A stretch of 20,801 nt of DNA, taken from contig DATFFC010000008.1 in assembly GCA_035250505.1 (NCBI GenBank), positions 1 to 20,801 on the forward strand, in the 5' to 3' direction. The position numbers and the translations under genes were made by a program. Positions 1 through 7,122 of the stretch are shown here, one piece after another (position 1 is the stretch's first letter; each line of letters begins with the position of its first letter). The notes beneath the pieces are model-generated. The model searched no databases. It was not told the DNA's origin and saw only the letters and a list, made by a program, of their open reading frames with translations. The stretch is from DASSBQ01 sp035250505. GTDB lineage: Bacteria; Nitrospirota; Nitrospiria; Nitrospirales; Nitrospiraceae.

Positions 1-189
1 ACGGGTGATGTCCAACACCGGAGATTTCCCCCCCGTTCGCCGATACCGTTCCCTGATTTCCTCGACCAATTCCGGCGGAGTCGGTCGGCCGCCTCGGACA
101 TCGTTCAAGTACGGCTCGACATCCTCCAGCCGCTCGGGCCCACCCATGGCCATCAACAAGATCGCTATCGGTCGCTGCGGTCCAGGCAT
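1..189 (-). CDS. hemH: Ferrochelatase, N-terminal part (cut by window edge)
   Basis: Only the first 63 codons are present; the gene runs off the left edge. The translation begins MPGPQRPIAILLMAMGGPER and continues through a proline-rich segment to a GGKSPVLDITR stretch. This is the usual start of ferrochelatase, which inserts ferrous iron into protoporphyrin (or coproporphyrin) in the last steps of haem synthesis. The family opens with a hydrophobic strand, then a GGP motif and a GGxSP motif, all seen here. I chose the ATG at 187-189 because it leaves a normal short leader before the first strand; no strong ribosome binding site precedes it. The gene lies downstream of hemE on the same strand, about 120 bases away, the common hemE-hemH order. 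The catalytic histidine and glutamate would lie outside the window. Confidence 0.88.
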   Translation of the reverse strand, partial: MPGPQRPIAILLMAMGGPERLEDVEPYLNDVRGGRPTPPELVEEIRERYRRTGGKSPVLDITR

Positions 190-249
190 CTTTGTTCGTC
201 GCTCGAAAATCGTCGTTCGTAACTCGCAACTGAAAAGCTTAGCTGGTGA

Positions 250-330
250 CATATGGCTTATGGCACAAGCGGATGCGAACCTTCCTTGTTCGTGCTATCA
301 GCTATACGCTATCAGCCATATGCTCTTGAG
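250..330 (-). repeat. Intercistronic stem-loop repeat, copy 1 (hemE-hemH)
   Basis: Read on the minus strand this begins CTCAAGAGCATATGGCTGAT at 330 and ends with GCCATAAGCCATATG. The arms at 308-322 and 250-264 are inverted repeats matching at 12 of 15 positions. A close relative sits at 14164-14288 after sthA, in the same orientation relative to transcription. The element overlaps the last codons of hemE, so its stop codon and final residues (SRAYG) come from the repeat. It may act as a transcript-stabilising or attenuating hairpin; that is inference. Confidence 0.7.
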
Positions 331-1361
331 CCGCTCAGTTTATGCACCATCTCGATCGCGGCGGCGACATGCTCCACCGGCGTCTGCGGCAGAATCCCGT
401 GGCCCAAATTGAAAATATGGCCGGGACGGCCGCCGGCCCGTCTCAAGATATCCTCGACCCGCCGCTCGATCTCGTGAACCGGCCCGAATAACGCCACGGG
501 ATCGAGATTGCCCTGCACTGCCGTGTCATGGCCGAGCATCGCCCAAGCCTCGTCCAACGGAACGCGCCAATCAACGCCGATGACCGTGCCCCCCGCCTTC
601 CTCATCAGACCGAGGATGGCCGTCGTGCCGGTCCCGAAATGAATCAACGGCACACCCTCATGCTTCAAACCCTCGAAGATCAGCTGTACATGCGGCATCA
701 CATATTCCGCGTAATCACCGGCCGAGAGGCACCCGACCCAGCTATCGAACAACTGAACCGCCTGCGCCCCGGATTGGATCTGTTTTCTCAGATAGCCGGT
801 CACCACCCGGGCCAGCTTGTCCATCAGCCTGTGCCAGCTCTCCGGCTCTCGATACATCAATTGTTTCGTCAACACATAGTTGCGCGATCCGCCGCCCTCA
901 ATGGCATAGCTGGCGAGAGTGAACGGCGCTCCGGCAAATCCGATCAGCGGAACACGACCGTCGAGGAGCCGACGTGCCAGCGAGACCGCCTCCGCAACGT
1001 ATCGCAATTCGTCGCCGCCGATCACTTTGAGCCGTTCCACCGCCGCGCGATCGCGAATGGGGTTATGGATCACCGGCCCTTCGCCTTCGGCAAATTCGAG
1101 CTCGAGGCCCATCGCTTCGAGCGGCAAAAGAATATCCGCGAAAATAATCGCGGCATCCAGGGGAAAGCGGTCGATCGGCTGGAGCGTGACTTGGGCGGCC
1201 AACTCCGGCGTCTTACACATCTCGAGAATCGAATGAGCGGCGCGCAAACGTCGATATTCCGCCATGTATCGGCCGGCCTGGCGCATGAACCAGACCGGCG
1301 TGCAGTCCACCGGTTCTCGCCTGCAAGCCTTCAAAAAACGATCATTCATAGGAACGCGCAT
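312..1361 (-). CDS. hemE: Uroporphyrinogen decarboxylase
   Basis: The 349-residue product removes the four acetate carboxyl groups of uroporphyrinogen III to give coproporphyrinogen III, a cytoplasmic, cofactor-free step of haem synthesis. Family signatures are all present: RQAGRY at residues 27-32 (substrate-binding arginines), FADILLPLEAMG with the catalytic aspartate near residue 95, GFAGAPFTLASY in the middle, FDSWVG, and FNLGHGILPQTP with the conserved histidine at 321. Length is normal for the family. The start is ambiguous: ATG at 1361 (MRVPMNDRF) or the in-frame ATG four codons later, which fits the usual MNDRFLKAC start; neither has a clear ribosome binding site. hemH follows on the same strand. 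The last five codons lie inside a dispersed repeat, so the C-terminus is slightly extended compared with what the ancestor probably had. Confidence 0.97.
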   Translation of the reverse strand: MRVPMNDRFLKACRREPVDCTPVWFMRQAGRYMAEYRRLRAAHSILEMCKTPELAAQVTLQPIDRFPLDAAIIFADILLPLEAMGLELEFAEGEGPVIHNPIRDRAAVERLKVIGGDELRYVAEAVSLARRLLDGRVPLIGFAGAPFTLASYAIEGGGSRNYVLTKQLMYREPESWHRLMDKLARVVTGYLRKQIQSGAQAVQLFDSWVGCLSAGDYAEYVMPHVQLIFEGLKHEGVPLIHFGTGTTAILGLMRKAGGTVIGVDWRVPLDEAWAMLGHDTAVQGNLDPVALFGPVHEIERRVEDILRRAGGRPGHIFNLGHGILPQTPVEHVAAAIEMVHKLSGSRAYG

Positions 1362-1427
1362 TCTAGGGTCGCGCCGGAAGGACTGTCAAATTCGTCAAAA
1401 AAAGCTCCACCAGGTCACGTTATTGTG

Positions 1428-1433
1428 TATAAT
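1428..1433 (+). promoter_or_regulatory. Possible -10 box upstream of the desaturase
   Basis: A perfect TATAAT lies in an AT-richer patch between the divergent hemE and desaturase genes. No convincing -35 box is seen at 16-18 bases upstream (the region reads CTCCAC), and the distance to the desaturase start is about 145 bases. It is a candidate only. Confidence 0.3.
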
Positions 1434-1576
1434 GCAATCCCAACGGTAATCTCACATCGTATCCGGCGGCCTGCCTACAGCTTCTCTCGTCAAGCGCCGC
1501 GGTGACTGACAATTGATCGGGACGACGGCGCAGCGCTTCACCAGACATCGCCGATCCCATAGGTTCTGGAGGTGAC

Positions 1577-2557
1577 ATGAACGACGCAGATGTCCTGCCC
1601 TTGTCAAAGGGAGCCGCACCCGCGAAAAGATCGGACCTATGGCTTACGGTCTTGCGATGGTTCGATTCCTGGGCGGGTTTGGAGCATATGCACGTCGACG
1701 GAACTCCGCGGGTCGATTGGCTGCGGTGCATCCCGATTATCGCCGTGCATCTCATGTGTTTGGGAGTGTTTTGGGTAGGATGGAGTTGGACGGCGGTCGC
1801 GGTGGCCGTCGCGTTCTATTTCGTCCGCATGTTCGCCATCACCGGATGGTATCACCGCTATTTTTCGCACCGCACCTTCAAGACCAGCCGCGGATGCCAG
1901 TTCGTATTCGCCCTGCTCGGCGCCTCCTGCGCGCAGCGGGGCCCGCTGTGGTGGGCCGGCCATCACCGCCACCATCATATCGCCTCTGATACCAAGGACG
2001 ACGTCCACTCACCGCGGCATGGCGGATTCCTATGGTCTCACATCGGCTGGTTCACTTCGCGCACTCATTTCGCGCCCCGGTTGAAAAGCATCGGCGACTT
2101 CGCCAAGTACCCGGAGTTGAGGTTTTTGGATCGCTTCGACATCCTCGTCCCGACTTTGTGTGGATTCGGGATGTTCGGGTTGGGTAAGTTGCTCGAACTG
2201 TACGCACCCGGCTTGGGCACGAACGGGCCGCAAATGCTGATCTGGGGCTTTTTTGTTTCGACCGTCGCCCTGGTCCATGGGACCTGCACGATCAATTCAC
2301 TCTCCCATGTGTACGGCTCACAACGCTATGACACCGATGACGACAGCAGGAATAACTTCTGGTTGGCATTGATCACCCTCGGAGAAGGATGGCACAACAA
2401 CCATCACTATTATCCGGCCTCGACCAGACAGGGATTCTATTGGTGGGAGGTGGATATCACCTTCTATATCCTCAAGGCGATGGCGTGGACGGGCCTCGTC
2501 TGGGATGTCCGCGGCGTCCCGGCGCATGTCCGTGACGGGAGAAGCAAGGCAGCCTGA
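1577..2557 (+). CDS. Membrane fatty acid (acyl-CoA/acyl-lipid delta-9 type) desaturase
   Basis: This 326-residue integral membrane protein belongs to the di-iron fatty acid desaturases, which use oxygen and an electron donor to put a cis double bond into a saturated acyl chain. The three histidine boxes are plain: HRYFSH at residues 93-98, HHRHHH at 129-134, and HNNHH in the GEGWHNNHHYYP segment near the C-terminal third. Together with a histidine in the SLSHVYG segment they match the stearoyl-CoA desaturase pattern. Hydrophobic segments lie around residues 51-90, 108-118 and 190-240. The start is firm: a GGAGGTGA ribosome binding site ends just before the ATG. The gene is divergent from hemE and convergent with the genes beyond 2929; a terminator-like hairpin at 2833 lies downstream. 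The substrate (acyl-CoA or phospholipid-bound acyl chain) cannot be told from sequence. Confidence 0.95.
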   Translation: MNDADVLPLSKGAAPAKRSDLWLTVLRWFDSWAGLEHMHVDGTPRVDWLRCIPIIAVHLMCLGVFWVGWSWTAVAVAVAFYFVRMFAITGWYHRYFSHRTFKTSRGCQFVFALLGASCAQRGPLWWAGHHRHHHIASDTKDDVHSPRHGGFLWSHIGWFTSRTHFAPRLKSIGDFAKYPELRFLDRFDILVPTLCGFGMFGLGKLLELYAPGLGTNGPQMLIWGFFVSTVALVHGTCTINSLSHVYGSQRYDTDDDSRNNFWLALITLGEGWHNNHHYYPASTRQGFYWWEVDITFYILKAMAWTGLVWDVRGVPAHVRDGRSKAA

Positions 2558-2568
2558 CCGCCGCCTAG

Positions 2569-2923
2569 CAGGCTGTTGAAAACCATCGTGAACTCCAGAA
2601 ATTCGGGCCAGCACAAGACCATCGAAGAGATCGGAATACCGACAGGATGTTCAAAAAGGCCGCTGTTCTCACCCCCAACCCCGGCGCGCCGAGACACGCC
2701 CCTCCGCGGGCGCGACCGCAGCGAGGTGCACGGCGCGAAGAATAATGAGCGCCAAGTTCGTGCACGCCGGCGAGTCGGTGAGCCGGCAGTGTCTTGAAAG
2801 CGAGGCGTAATCATTCTTACCCGGCCCGCCCCGAGCCCGCCGAGGCGGGCTCTTTTCCCGTGGTCGTACGTTGAGCCTCTGAACGACGCGAGAACGAAGC
2901 TGGCGGACTTTTTCAACATCCTG
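2569..2923. mobile_element. Non-coding MITE-like element A
   Basis: About 355 bases lying between convergent genes and bounded by CAGGCTGTTGAAAA on the left (2569-2582) and TTTTTCAACATCCTG on the right (2909-2923), an imperfect terminal inverted repeat. A second inner copy of the end, CAGGATGTTCAAAAAGG, is at 2643-2659. The flanking four bases are CTAG (left) and CTCA (right). The interior has a palindromic GCCGGC-N10-GCCGGC segment and a TACGTTGAG ... GAGAACGAAGC segment, both also found in element B. No transposase is encoded, so it would have to be mobilised in trans, if at all. It fills the whole gap between 2558 and 2928. Confidence 0.65.
2833..2856 (+). terminator. Rho-independent terminator-like hairpin
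   Basis: GAGCCCGC and GCGGGCTC form a perfect 8-base-pair stem around a CGAG loop and are followed by TTTT. It lies 275 bases past the desaturase stop, inside element A, and is oriented to end plus-strand transcription. On the minus strand the hairpin has no T-tract. Confidence 0.6.
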
Positions 2924-2928
2924 CTCAG

Positions 2929-3396
2929 TTACACCCAGTCGGATTCCTCCTGTCTGGGCGGTGGGCGGCGCAAACCACCGAGCGCGTCCCTGATTCTCGA
3001 ACTTTCGGCGTCGATCACGGCCAGTTCTTCTTCCGAAGCAATCCATGCGTCTTCGGGCGCCATCTCGATTCGATAATGGTCCTGCCGGAGTGAAAACCAT
3101 TCGATATAGGGATGCGGCGCCAAATGCGGATGAGGATCGAAAGAAATCAGGCTCACGTCGCCGACTTGCTTACTCTCCAGATCCCCGAGCACATGGCCCG
3201 CTAATTCCTCATCCGCAAACCGGCTGTTTCGAAAGCAGATGACCCGTCCTTCGATTTCGCCTCGACAGTCGCCTTGAAGCAACAGTTCGACCGGTCCGAC
3301 ACCGGCCAGCACGATGCGGCCGACGACGCTCCCGCGCCTGCGGTTGTCGAGAAATCCTTCCTTGACCCAGCGTCCATTTCCGAATTTCTGCGCCAT
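2929..3396 (-). CDS. Conserved protein of unknown function
   Basis: A 155-residue soluble protein without signal peptide or membrane segments. I do not recognise a named domain. It opens MAQKFGNGRWVKEGFLDNRR, continues with a beta-rich stretch (VVGRIVLAGVGPVELLLQGD, then EIEGRVICFRN) and has a distinctive SFDPHPHLAPHPYIEWFS segment near residues 85-102 with three closely spaced histidines that could bind a metal or substrate. The C-terminus is charged and arginine/proline-rich. The start is well supported by an AGGAGAGG ribosome binding site. It follows the EamA transporter gene by only 15 bases, with the transporter ending in tandem TAG stops, so the two are probably co-transcribed. The coding pattern and the good initiation site argue for a real gene; function is unknown. 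Confidence 0.8.
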   Translation of the reverse strand: MAQKFGNGRWVKEGFLDNRRRGSVVGRIVLAGVGPVELLLQGDCRGEIEGRVICFRNSRFADEELAGHVLGDLESKQVGDVSLISFDPHPHLAPHPYIEWFSLRQDHYRIEMAPEDAWIASEEELAVIDAESSRIRDALGGLRRPPPRQEESDWV

Positions 3397-3411
3397 AATC
3401 CCTCTCCTCTA

Positions 3412-4287
3412 CTACTTAACGGACATGGACTTGATTTCAAATTGGTCCATCGCGGGCAAGGGCTCATCCTGAAGCGACCCCATCAGCACTCCGGCTAGAA
3501 TGAGAAGGCTGCCTAACCAAGCGTGCGCATCCATCGTTTCCCCGAGAAAGTACCAGGCCAGCCAGGATGCACATGCCGGTTCGAGCGAGAAGAGCAGAGC
3601 CACCTGCTGAGCCGGCAACAGTCGTTGCGCCCAGACTTGGACAGCGAAGGCGCCGGTGGCAAACAGGCCGGTGATCCCAAGAGCCACAGTAAGCACCGGA
3701 GTGAGCGCAAAGGCAGAAGACGAGGGAGATTCCCACACCATCATACCGAACAGAGCCGGTGTGACGAACGCGAGTTGCCAGGCGAACACCGCGACGGGAT
3801 CCGCCACCCGCGTAAAGCGCTCGAGGCAGGCGATATGCGCCGCAAAGGCAACGGCACAGCTCAGGGTCAGGAGATCGCCCAGACCGCCCCCGGCTTCGGG
3901 TTTCACGAGAAACCAGAGGCCGACCATGGCGAGAAGCGCCGCCAGCCACCCCCGCGCAGCCCATCGCCGCAGGAAGATCGGCACGAACACGACATATAAC
4001 ACGGTGATGAAGGCGGAATTGGAAGCGGTAGTGTAATGCAGGCCGACCGTCTGGAGGACATATCCCAGAAACAGCCACACCGTGGCGATGAAGCTAATCC
4101 GCAGCGTAAAGGGATCCCGAGGCAAGCGCCGACCGGAGAACCGGAGCACCGCGAACACCAGCGACGCGGCGATCACAAAGCGCAGGAAAAGAAATGTCAA
4201 CGGCGGGACTTGCTCAAGAACCGCCTTGGTGGCGGGGAACGTTGCTCCCCAGATCAGCGTAGTGAGAAGAAGCGCCAGCCGAGGCAT
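3412..4287 (-). CDS. EamA-family (drug/metabolite) transporter
   Basis: The 291-residue product is nearly all hydrophobic, with about ten predicted transmembrane helices arranged as two repeated halves, the hallmark of the EamA/RhaT part of the drug/metabolite transporter superfamily. The first half opens LLLTTLIWGATFPATKAVL, a typical EamA start (xxWGxxF), and the second half ends with ALLFSLEPACASWLAWYFLGETM, the conserved SLEP and GE region before the last helix pair. Such proteins export or exchange small metabolites, often amino acids or nucleobases; the substrate cannot be predicted. The gene is followed 15 bases later by a conserved unknown gene on the same strand. The start ATG at 4287 has only a weak AGG ahead of it, and the upstream region contains GTGCTGA-type short repeats. 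Confidence 0.93.
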   Translation of the reverse strand: MPRLALLLTTLIWGATFPATKAVLEQVPPLTFLFLRFVIAASLVFAVLRFSGRRLPRDPFTLRISFIATVWLFLGYVLQTVGLHYTTASNSAFITVLYVVFVPIFLRRWAARGWLAALLAMVGLWFLVKPEAGGGLGDLLTLSCAVAFAAHIACLERFTRVADPVAVFAWQLAFVTPALFGMMVWESPSSSAFALTPVLTVALGITGLFATGAFAVQVWAQRLLPAQQVALLFSLEPACASWLAWYFLGETMDAHAWLGSLLILAGVLMGSLQDEPLPAMDQFEIKSMSVK

Positions 4288-4291
4288 GACC

Positions 4292-4330
4292 TGAAGGGGA
4301 AGTGCTGAGTGCTGAGTCCTGGGTGCTCAG
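4292..4330. repeat. Short GTGCTGA-type tandem repeat
   Basis: The segment reads AGTGCTGAGTGCTGAGTCCT followed by GGGTGCTCAG, two exact and one or two degenerate copies of a seven-base unit. It fills the small gap between the EamA gene start and the small gene ending at 4339. Its position upstream of a start codon suggests a low-complexity intergenic repeat with no coding role. Confidence 0.5.
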
Positions 4331-4338
4331 AACCTCTT

Positions 4339-4542
4339 CTAGGGTTTGCAGAGCGGACAGCGGCGCTGCTCCGTCGTCCCGGCTTGCTCCAACGCCGCAA
4401 GCGCGCGCTCTTTGTCCGGATAATCGAACCAGCCACCGGTCCAGTAATCACTGCTGGACACATTGGACGGGACTTCAGAACAGCGCTCCCGGTGAAGGGT
4501 GGCTCGATCGATCGCGCGGGCAATGTGGACCCAGTAGATCAT
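4339..4542 (-). CDS. Small CxxC protein of unknown function
   Basis: A 67-residue reading frame beginning MIYWVHIARAIDRATLH and ending RRCPLCKP. It holds three cysteines: one in HRERCSEVP and a terminal CPLC pair that could, with the histidines near the N-terminus, bind a metal. The middle, VPSNVSSSDYWTGGWFDYPD, is aromatic-rich, and a short amphipathic ERALAALEQAG helix follows. There is no signal peptide or membrane segment. The AGGA motif upstream lies about 17 bases from the ATG, too far for a good site, so the start is uncertain. The composition looks protein-like and the ending (a CxxC followed directly by the stop) is typical of small conserved proteins, but I cannot name a family. Confidence 0.55.
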   Translation of the reverse strand: MIYWVHIARAIDRATLHRERCSEVPSNVSSSDYWTGGWFDYPDKERALAALEQAGTTEQRRCPLCKP

Positions 4543-4684
4543 GACAGAGATGATCGCTTTTCCTGTGTCGGCAGCCGCTTACCCTATCACGCGACGACTA
4601 AGCCGAGCAATCAAACAGATCCAGCCCTTAGCTGTATGTCGCATGAAGAAGAGGCACAGTGTGGGAGGAAACTGGAAGGAACAG

Positions 4685-4861
4685 CTACGGCAGGAGCTGC
4701 CACTCATCCTTTTCAATGAAAACCTTGGCGCCGGTTTGCAACTTCTTCACGTCCTCCTTCTCAAAGATGCGCATATAGCGGTCGATCCGATCCGGATCAT
4801 CGATGCGTTCCTCCTGCATGACGCCACTCGATCCCTTATACCGCCGGATTAACAACGACAT
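4685..4861 (-). CDS. Small charged protein, 58 residues, unknown function
   Basis: The product begins MSLLIRRYKGSSGVMQEERI and ends KDEWQLLP. It is highly charged, carries a DDPDRIDRYMRIF segment and a C-terminal EKEDVKKLQTGAKVFIEKDEW segment, and has no cysteines, signal peptide or membrane helix. The start is well defined by an AGAGGAGT ribosome binding site eight bases before the ATG, which is the main reason to accept so short a frame. It is divergent from the FmdB-type gene at 5028, so the 166-base gap between them should hold both promoters. It lies about 140 bases upstream of the 67-residue gene on the same strand and may be co-transcribed with it. Confidence 0.65.
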   Translation of the reverse strand: MSLLIRRYKGSSGVMQEERIDDPDRIDRYMRIFEKEDVKKLQTGAKVFIEKDEWQLLP

Positions 4862-5027
4862 GACGAGACTCCTCTGTTTCTAGACTCGCGTTTAGGACAT
4901 TAATTTCGGTACAATAGTGCAAACGAGTTCGAACGGTCAAGGCCTTACGAAGGTGACAGCGACCGCCGGACGGGTAGGAGCTAACGGATCTAGTCCCAAG
5001 TCTGCAGGAACATAACAAGGAGTCTCT

Positions 5028-5360
5028 ATGCCGGTCTACGAATATCGTTGCGGCAAATGCGAAGGACAGTTCGAAGCCACCCAATCGGTTCACGCCAGAT
5101 CTGAGGATACCGTCTGTCCGCACTGCAATGCCCAAAGCGCCACCCGCATCATTTCAGCCTGTGCAACGACTGTGAAAGGAGACCGCAAGCCGGGATTTAA
5201 GGAAATGAAAGCCTATAATATGTTGAACGAGCGGATGAGCAAATTTTCGAAGCTGCCGCCTTTGGCCGGCAAGCGCAATGCGCCTCCGCCCAATATGACG
5301 ATGCCTCCGGACACATACTCCTCTGGAGGAAATGACGGGGGTGCGACCGGCTCCTCCTAA
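5028..5360 (+). CDS. FmdB-family zinc-ribbon protein
   Basis: A 110-residue protein starting MPVYEYRCGKC. The family is defined by a short N-terminal zinc ribbon, and the four ligands are visible as C8-x-x-C11 and C30-x-x-C33. A small conserved segment (RIISACATTVKGD) follows, and the rest is a low-complexity tail rich in proline, glycine and serine. FmdB proteins are named after a putative regulator of formamidase in Methylophilus, but for most members no function is proven, so I give no symbol. The start has a good AAGGAG site ten bases upstream. A possible TACAAT -10 box is at 4910-4915 without a clear -35. The next gene starts 75 bases downstream on the same strand. Confidence 0.88.
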   Translation: MPVYEYRCGKCEGQFEATQSVHARSEDTVCPHCNAQSATRIISACATTVKGDRKPGFKEMKAYNMLNERMSKFSKLPPLAGKRNAPPPNMTMPPDTYSSGGNDGGATGSS

Positions 5361-5434
5361 CCGCCTACGTCCGGCGTCGGCGTTCGCACTCGTCCCGGCC
5401 TTATCACCACCATATCGCAGGTCGGAAAGGAACG

Positions 5435-6259
5435 GTGTCCAGCGTGAAATCTCCGAGGTCTTTGCCCATATGGTTGGCATGGCTGCTCTTTCTCCCTCTT
5501 CCGCTTCACGCCGAAGTGTCCGGCAATCTCATTATTGCAGGCAACGGACCGGAACAAGCGGCGGTCGAATCCCTGGCCCGCGCGTTTGAAAAGGCGAACC
5601 CCCGTGCCTATGTGGACGTGGTCTGGGACGAGCGGTCCAAACCGATCGACATGGTGAAAGCCGGCAACGCACATCTGGCGGTGACGGGCGCGGAAGACGG
5701 AGAACTCAAGTCCACCCAAGTTGCATGGGACGGGATCGCCGTTGTCGTGCATCTTTCCAATTTCACCAAAGAAGTTACCAAGCAGCAGGTCGCGGACATA
5801 TTTTCCGGCGCGGTGAAGATGTGGTCCGACTTGGGCGGTCCCGACACGAAAATCATGTTGATCGACCGACCGCGCAACCAAAATGTGCGTGACGCCTTCG
5901 AGCAGCAGTTGGGGATCGCGGGGAAGATTCCGGATACGGCTAAAGTCATCGCGCGGGACGACAAGGTGATCAAGACCATCGTGGGGACGTTGCCGCCCCT
6001 GTCCGCCGTGTCGTTTCTCTCTCTGCGGCATGCGTTGGATGCGGTGAATTCCGGCGTGGCCGTCCGGTTGCTTCCCATCGACAAGGTCGAGCCTGAGCTT
6101 CCCACGGTGAAAGACGGGCGCTACAGTCTTCGCCGGCCGGTGCTCTTGCTGTCGAAGAAGGAGTCGACGCCCTTGATTGACGCATTCTATGAGTTTGTCC
6201 TCTCCGCGCAGGGCCAGAAAATCATTTCAGAGACCTATATTTCACTCAAAGATAAATAG
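5435..6259 (+). CDS. Secreted PstS-like substrate-binding protein
   Basis: A 274-residue protein with a signal peptide (charged start, hydrophobic segment at residues 10-24, cleavage likely after LHA at 26). The mature part resembles the PstS-like periplasmic binding domain: a strand LIIAGNGPEQAAVESLARAFEK, then VDVVWDERSKPIDMVKAGNAHLAVTGAED, and the diagnostic TKQQVADIFSGAVKMWSDLGG segment, which in phosphate-binding proteins reads as IFxGxIxxWxDLGG. It ends YEFVLSAQGQKIISETYISL, like the end of PstS-type proteins. No pstC, pstA or pstB transporter genes lie nearby, so it may be a stand-alone binding or sensing protein; phosphate as ligand is not established. Translation starts at a GTG, supported by a GGAAAGGA site. 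The IPT-domain gene follows 20 bases later and is probably co-transcribed. Confidence 0.85.
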   Translation: MSSVKSPRSLPIWLAWLLFLPLPLHAEVSGNLIIAGNGPEQAAVESLARAFEKANPRAYVDVVWDERSKPIDMVKAGNAHLAVTGAEDGELKSTQVAWDGIAVVVHLSNFTKEVTKQQVADIFSGAVKMWSDLGGPDTKIMLIDRPRNQNVRDAFEQQLGIAGKIPDTAKVIARDDKVIKTIVGTLPPLSAVSFLSLRHALDAVNSGVAVRLLPIDKVEPELPTVKDGRYSLRRPVLLLSKKESTPLIDAFYEFVLSAQGQKIISETYISLKDK

Positions 6260-6279
6260 CGACTTGAAAGGAGGATCTC

Positions 6280-6744
6280 ATGCGCGTCGCTTATTATGTT
6301 TTGTTGGGCATACTTATCACCGCCGGGACGCTTGTCAGCCCGGTCGGAATCATGAGCGCCGAAAATACCGACCAGGGATCGACTGTCGAGGGGACCGGCT
6401 TCAGCCTTTTCGACATGGAATCCATCAAGGGCTTTGACGAGACCAAGGTGGAAAAAGATCCGGTGTGCGATCGATCCAGGCGTCCCAGCATCTCCAAAGT
6501 GGAGCCGGACGAGGCAACACCAGGCGAAAAGATCACGATCAAGGGGGAGAATTTCGGCACCAAGGAATGCTTCCATGGGGTTACTTTCAGCGCGGCCTCC
6601 AAAGAAAAGGTCGACTATAAGTTCCTCAACGAGACCACGATCGAAGCCACTGTGCCCGAAGTCAAGGCGGGGATGTCTTTTATCATCGTCGTCGCCGGAG
6701 GGGGCAGCGCTCAATCAAAACCCCTTCTCATCAAGTCCAAATAG
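6280..6744 (+). CDS. Secreted IPT/TIG-domain protein
   Basis: A 154-residue protein with an N-terminal signal peptide (MRVAYYVLLGILITAGTLVS, cleavage likely near residue 27). After a short linker, residues 69-152 form a single IPT/TIG immunoglobulin-like domain: PSISKVEPDEATPGEKITIK, then GENFG, and the closing strands TTIEATVPEVKAGMSFIIVVAGG. Two cysteines (in DPVCDRS and TKECFHG) could form a disulfide outside the cytoplasm. Such domains usually mediate protein or carbohydrate contacts at the cell surface. The ribosome binding site, AAAGGAGG five bases before the ATG, is among the strongest in the window, so this protein may be made in larger amounts than the binding protein just upstream. 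Their joint placement suggests a common extracytoplasmic role, but this is inference. Confidence 0.85.
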   Translation: MRVAYYVLLGILITAGTLVSPVGIMSAENTDQGSTVEGTGFSLFDMESIKGFDETKVEKDPVCDRSRRPSISKVEPDEATPGEKITIKGENFGTKECFHGVTFSAASKEKVDYKFLNETTIEATVPEVKAGMSFIIVVAGGGSAQSKPLLIKSK

Positions 6745-6752
6745 CCGGGTCT

Positions 6753-6775
6753 ACCGGCCTGGGGGGCCCGGTTTC
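6753..6775 (+). terminator. Weak hairpin after the IPT-domain gene
   Basis: ACCGGCC and GGCCCGGT can pair with one bulged C around a TGGGG loop and are followed by TTTC. The position, nine bases past the stop codon, fits a terminator, but the T-tract is poor. Confidence 0.35.
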
Positions 6776-6908
6776 ACCGCGGCCCCCGCCTCGAATTCTC
6801 CCTGCCCCACGACCCCGCTGATCCACTCGCCAGGCTCGACAACTCTCTTGATCCTATGCTAGGTTACGCGAACTTTTTGGGTTCTCATCCGAAGGCGATG
6901 GCCGCTAA

Positions 6909-7098
6909 CCCGCATTATTCATGACGCTTCGTCGCGAAATCGTGGAGTCGCCAGGCGAGACGGACAAGCACAGCCACGAGGAACCGAGGCGTACTTGAAA
7001 CAGTACGTCGAGGGACTGAGCGGCGAGCACGTCCGCCGTAAGGCTTGTCGTAGCGGCGAATCCGCGATTGGAGCGGAAGTGTTCATGAATAATGCGGG
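6909..7098. mobile_element. Non-coding MITE-like element C with 4-bp direct repeats
   Basis: A 190-base segment with perfect 16-base terminal inverted repeats, CCCGCATTATTCATGA at 6909-6924 and TCATGAATAATGCGGG at 7083-7098, with the similarity continuing imperfectly inward. It is flanked on both sides by CTAA (6905-6908 and 7099-7102), which looks like a 4-bp target duplication. The interior holds a CGTACT-TGAAAC-AGTACG hairpin and a TACGTCGAGG ... GAGCAC segment resembling elements A and B. No transposase is present. It occupies most of the 6745-7122 gap and ends 24 bases before the carboxylase start. Confidence 0.75.
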
Positions 7099-7122
7099 CT
7101 AAGACGGCCGACGAGCTCACGC

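Noticed and set aside
5..412. Plus-strand frame of 135 codons at the left edge
   Set aside because: It lies opposite hemH and the end of hemE, whose minus-strand products match known families; the plus product is low-complexity and arginine/serine-rich.
528..1505. Plus-strand frame of 325 codons
   Set aside because: It is antisense to hemE across its length; the minus frame carries all HemE motifs.
2464..2919. Minus-strand frame of 151 codons (MLKKSASFVLASF...)
   Set aside because: It is a translation of element A and runs into the desaturase gene on the other strand; such frames arise in every copy of this kind of repeat.
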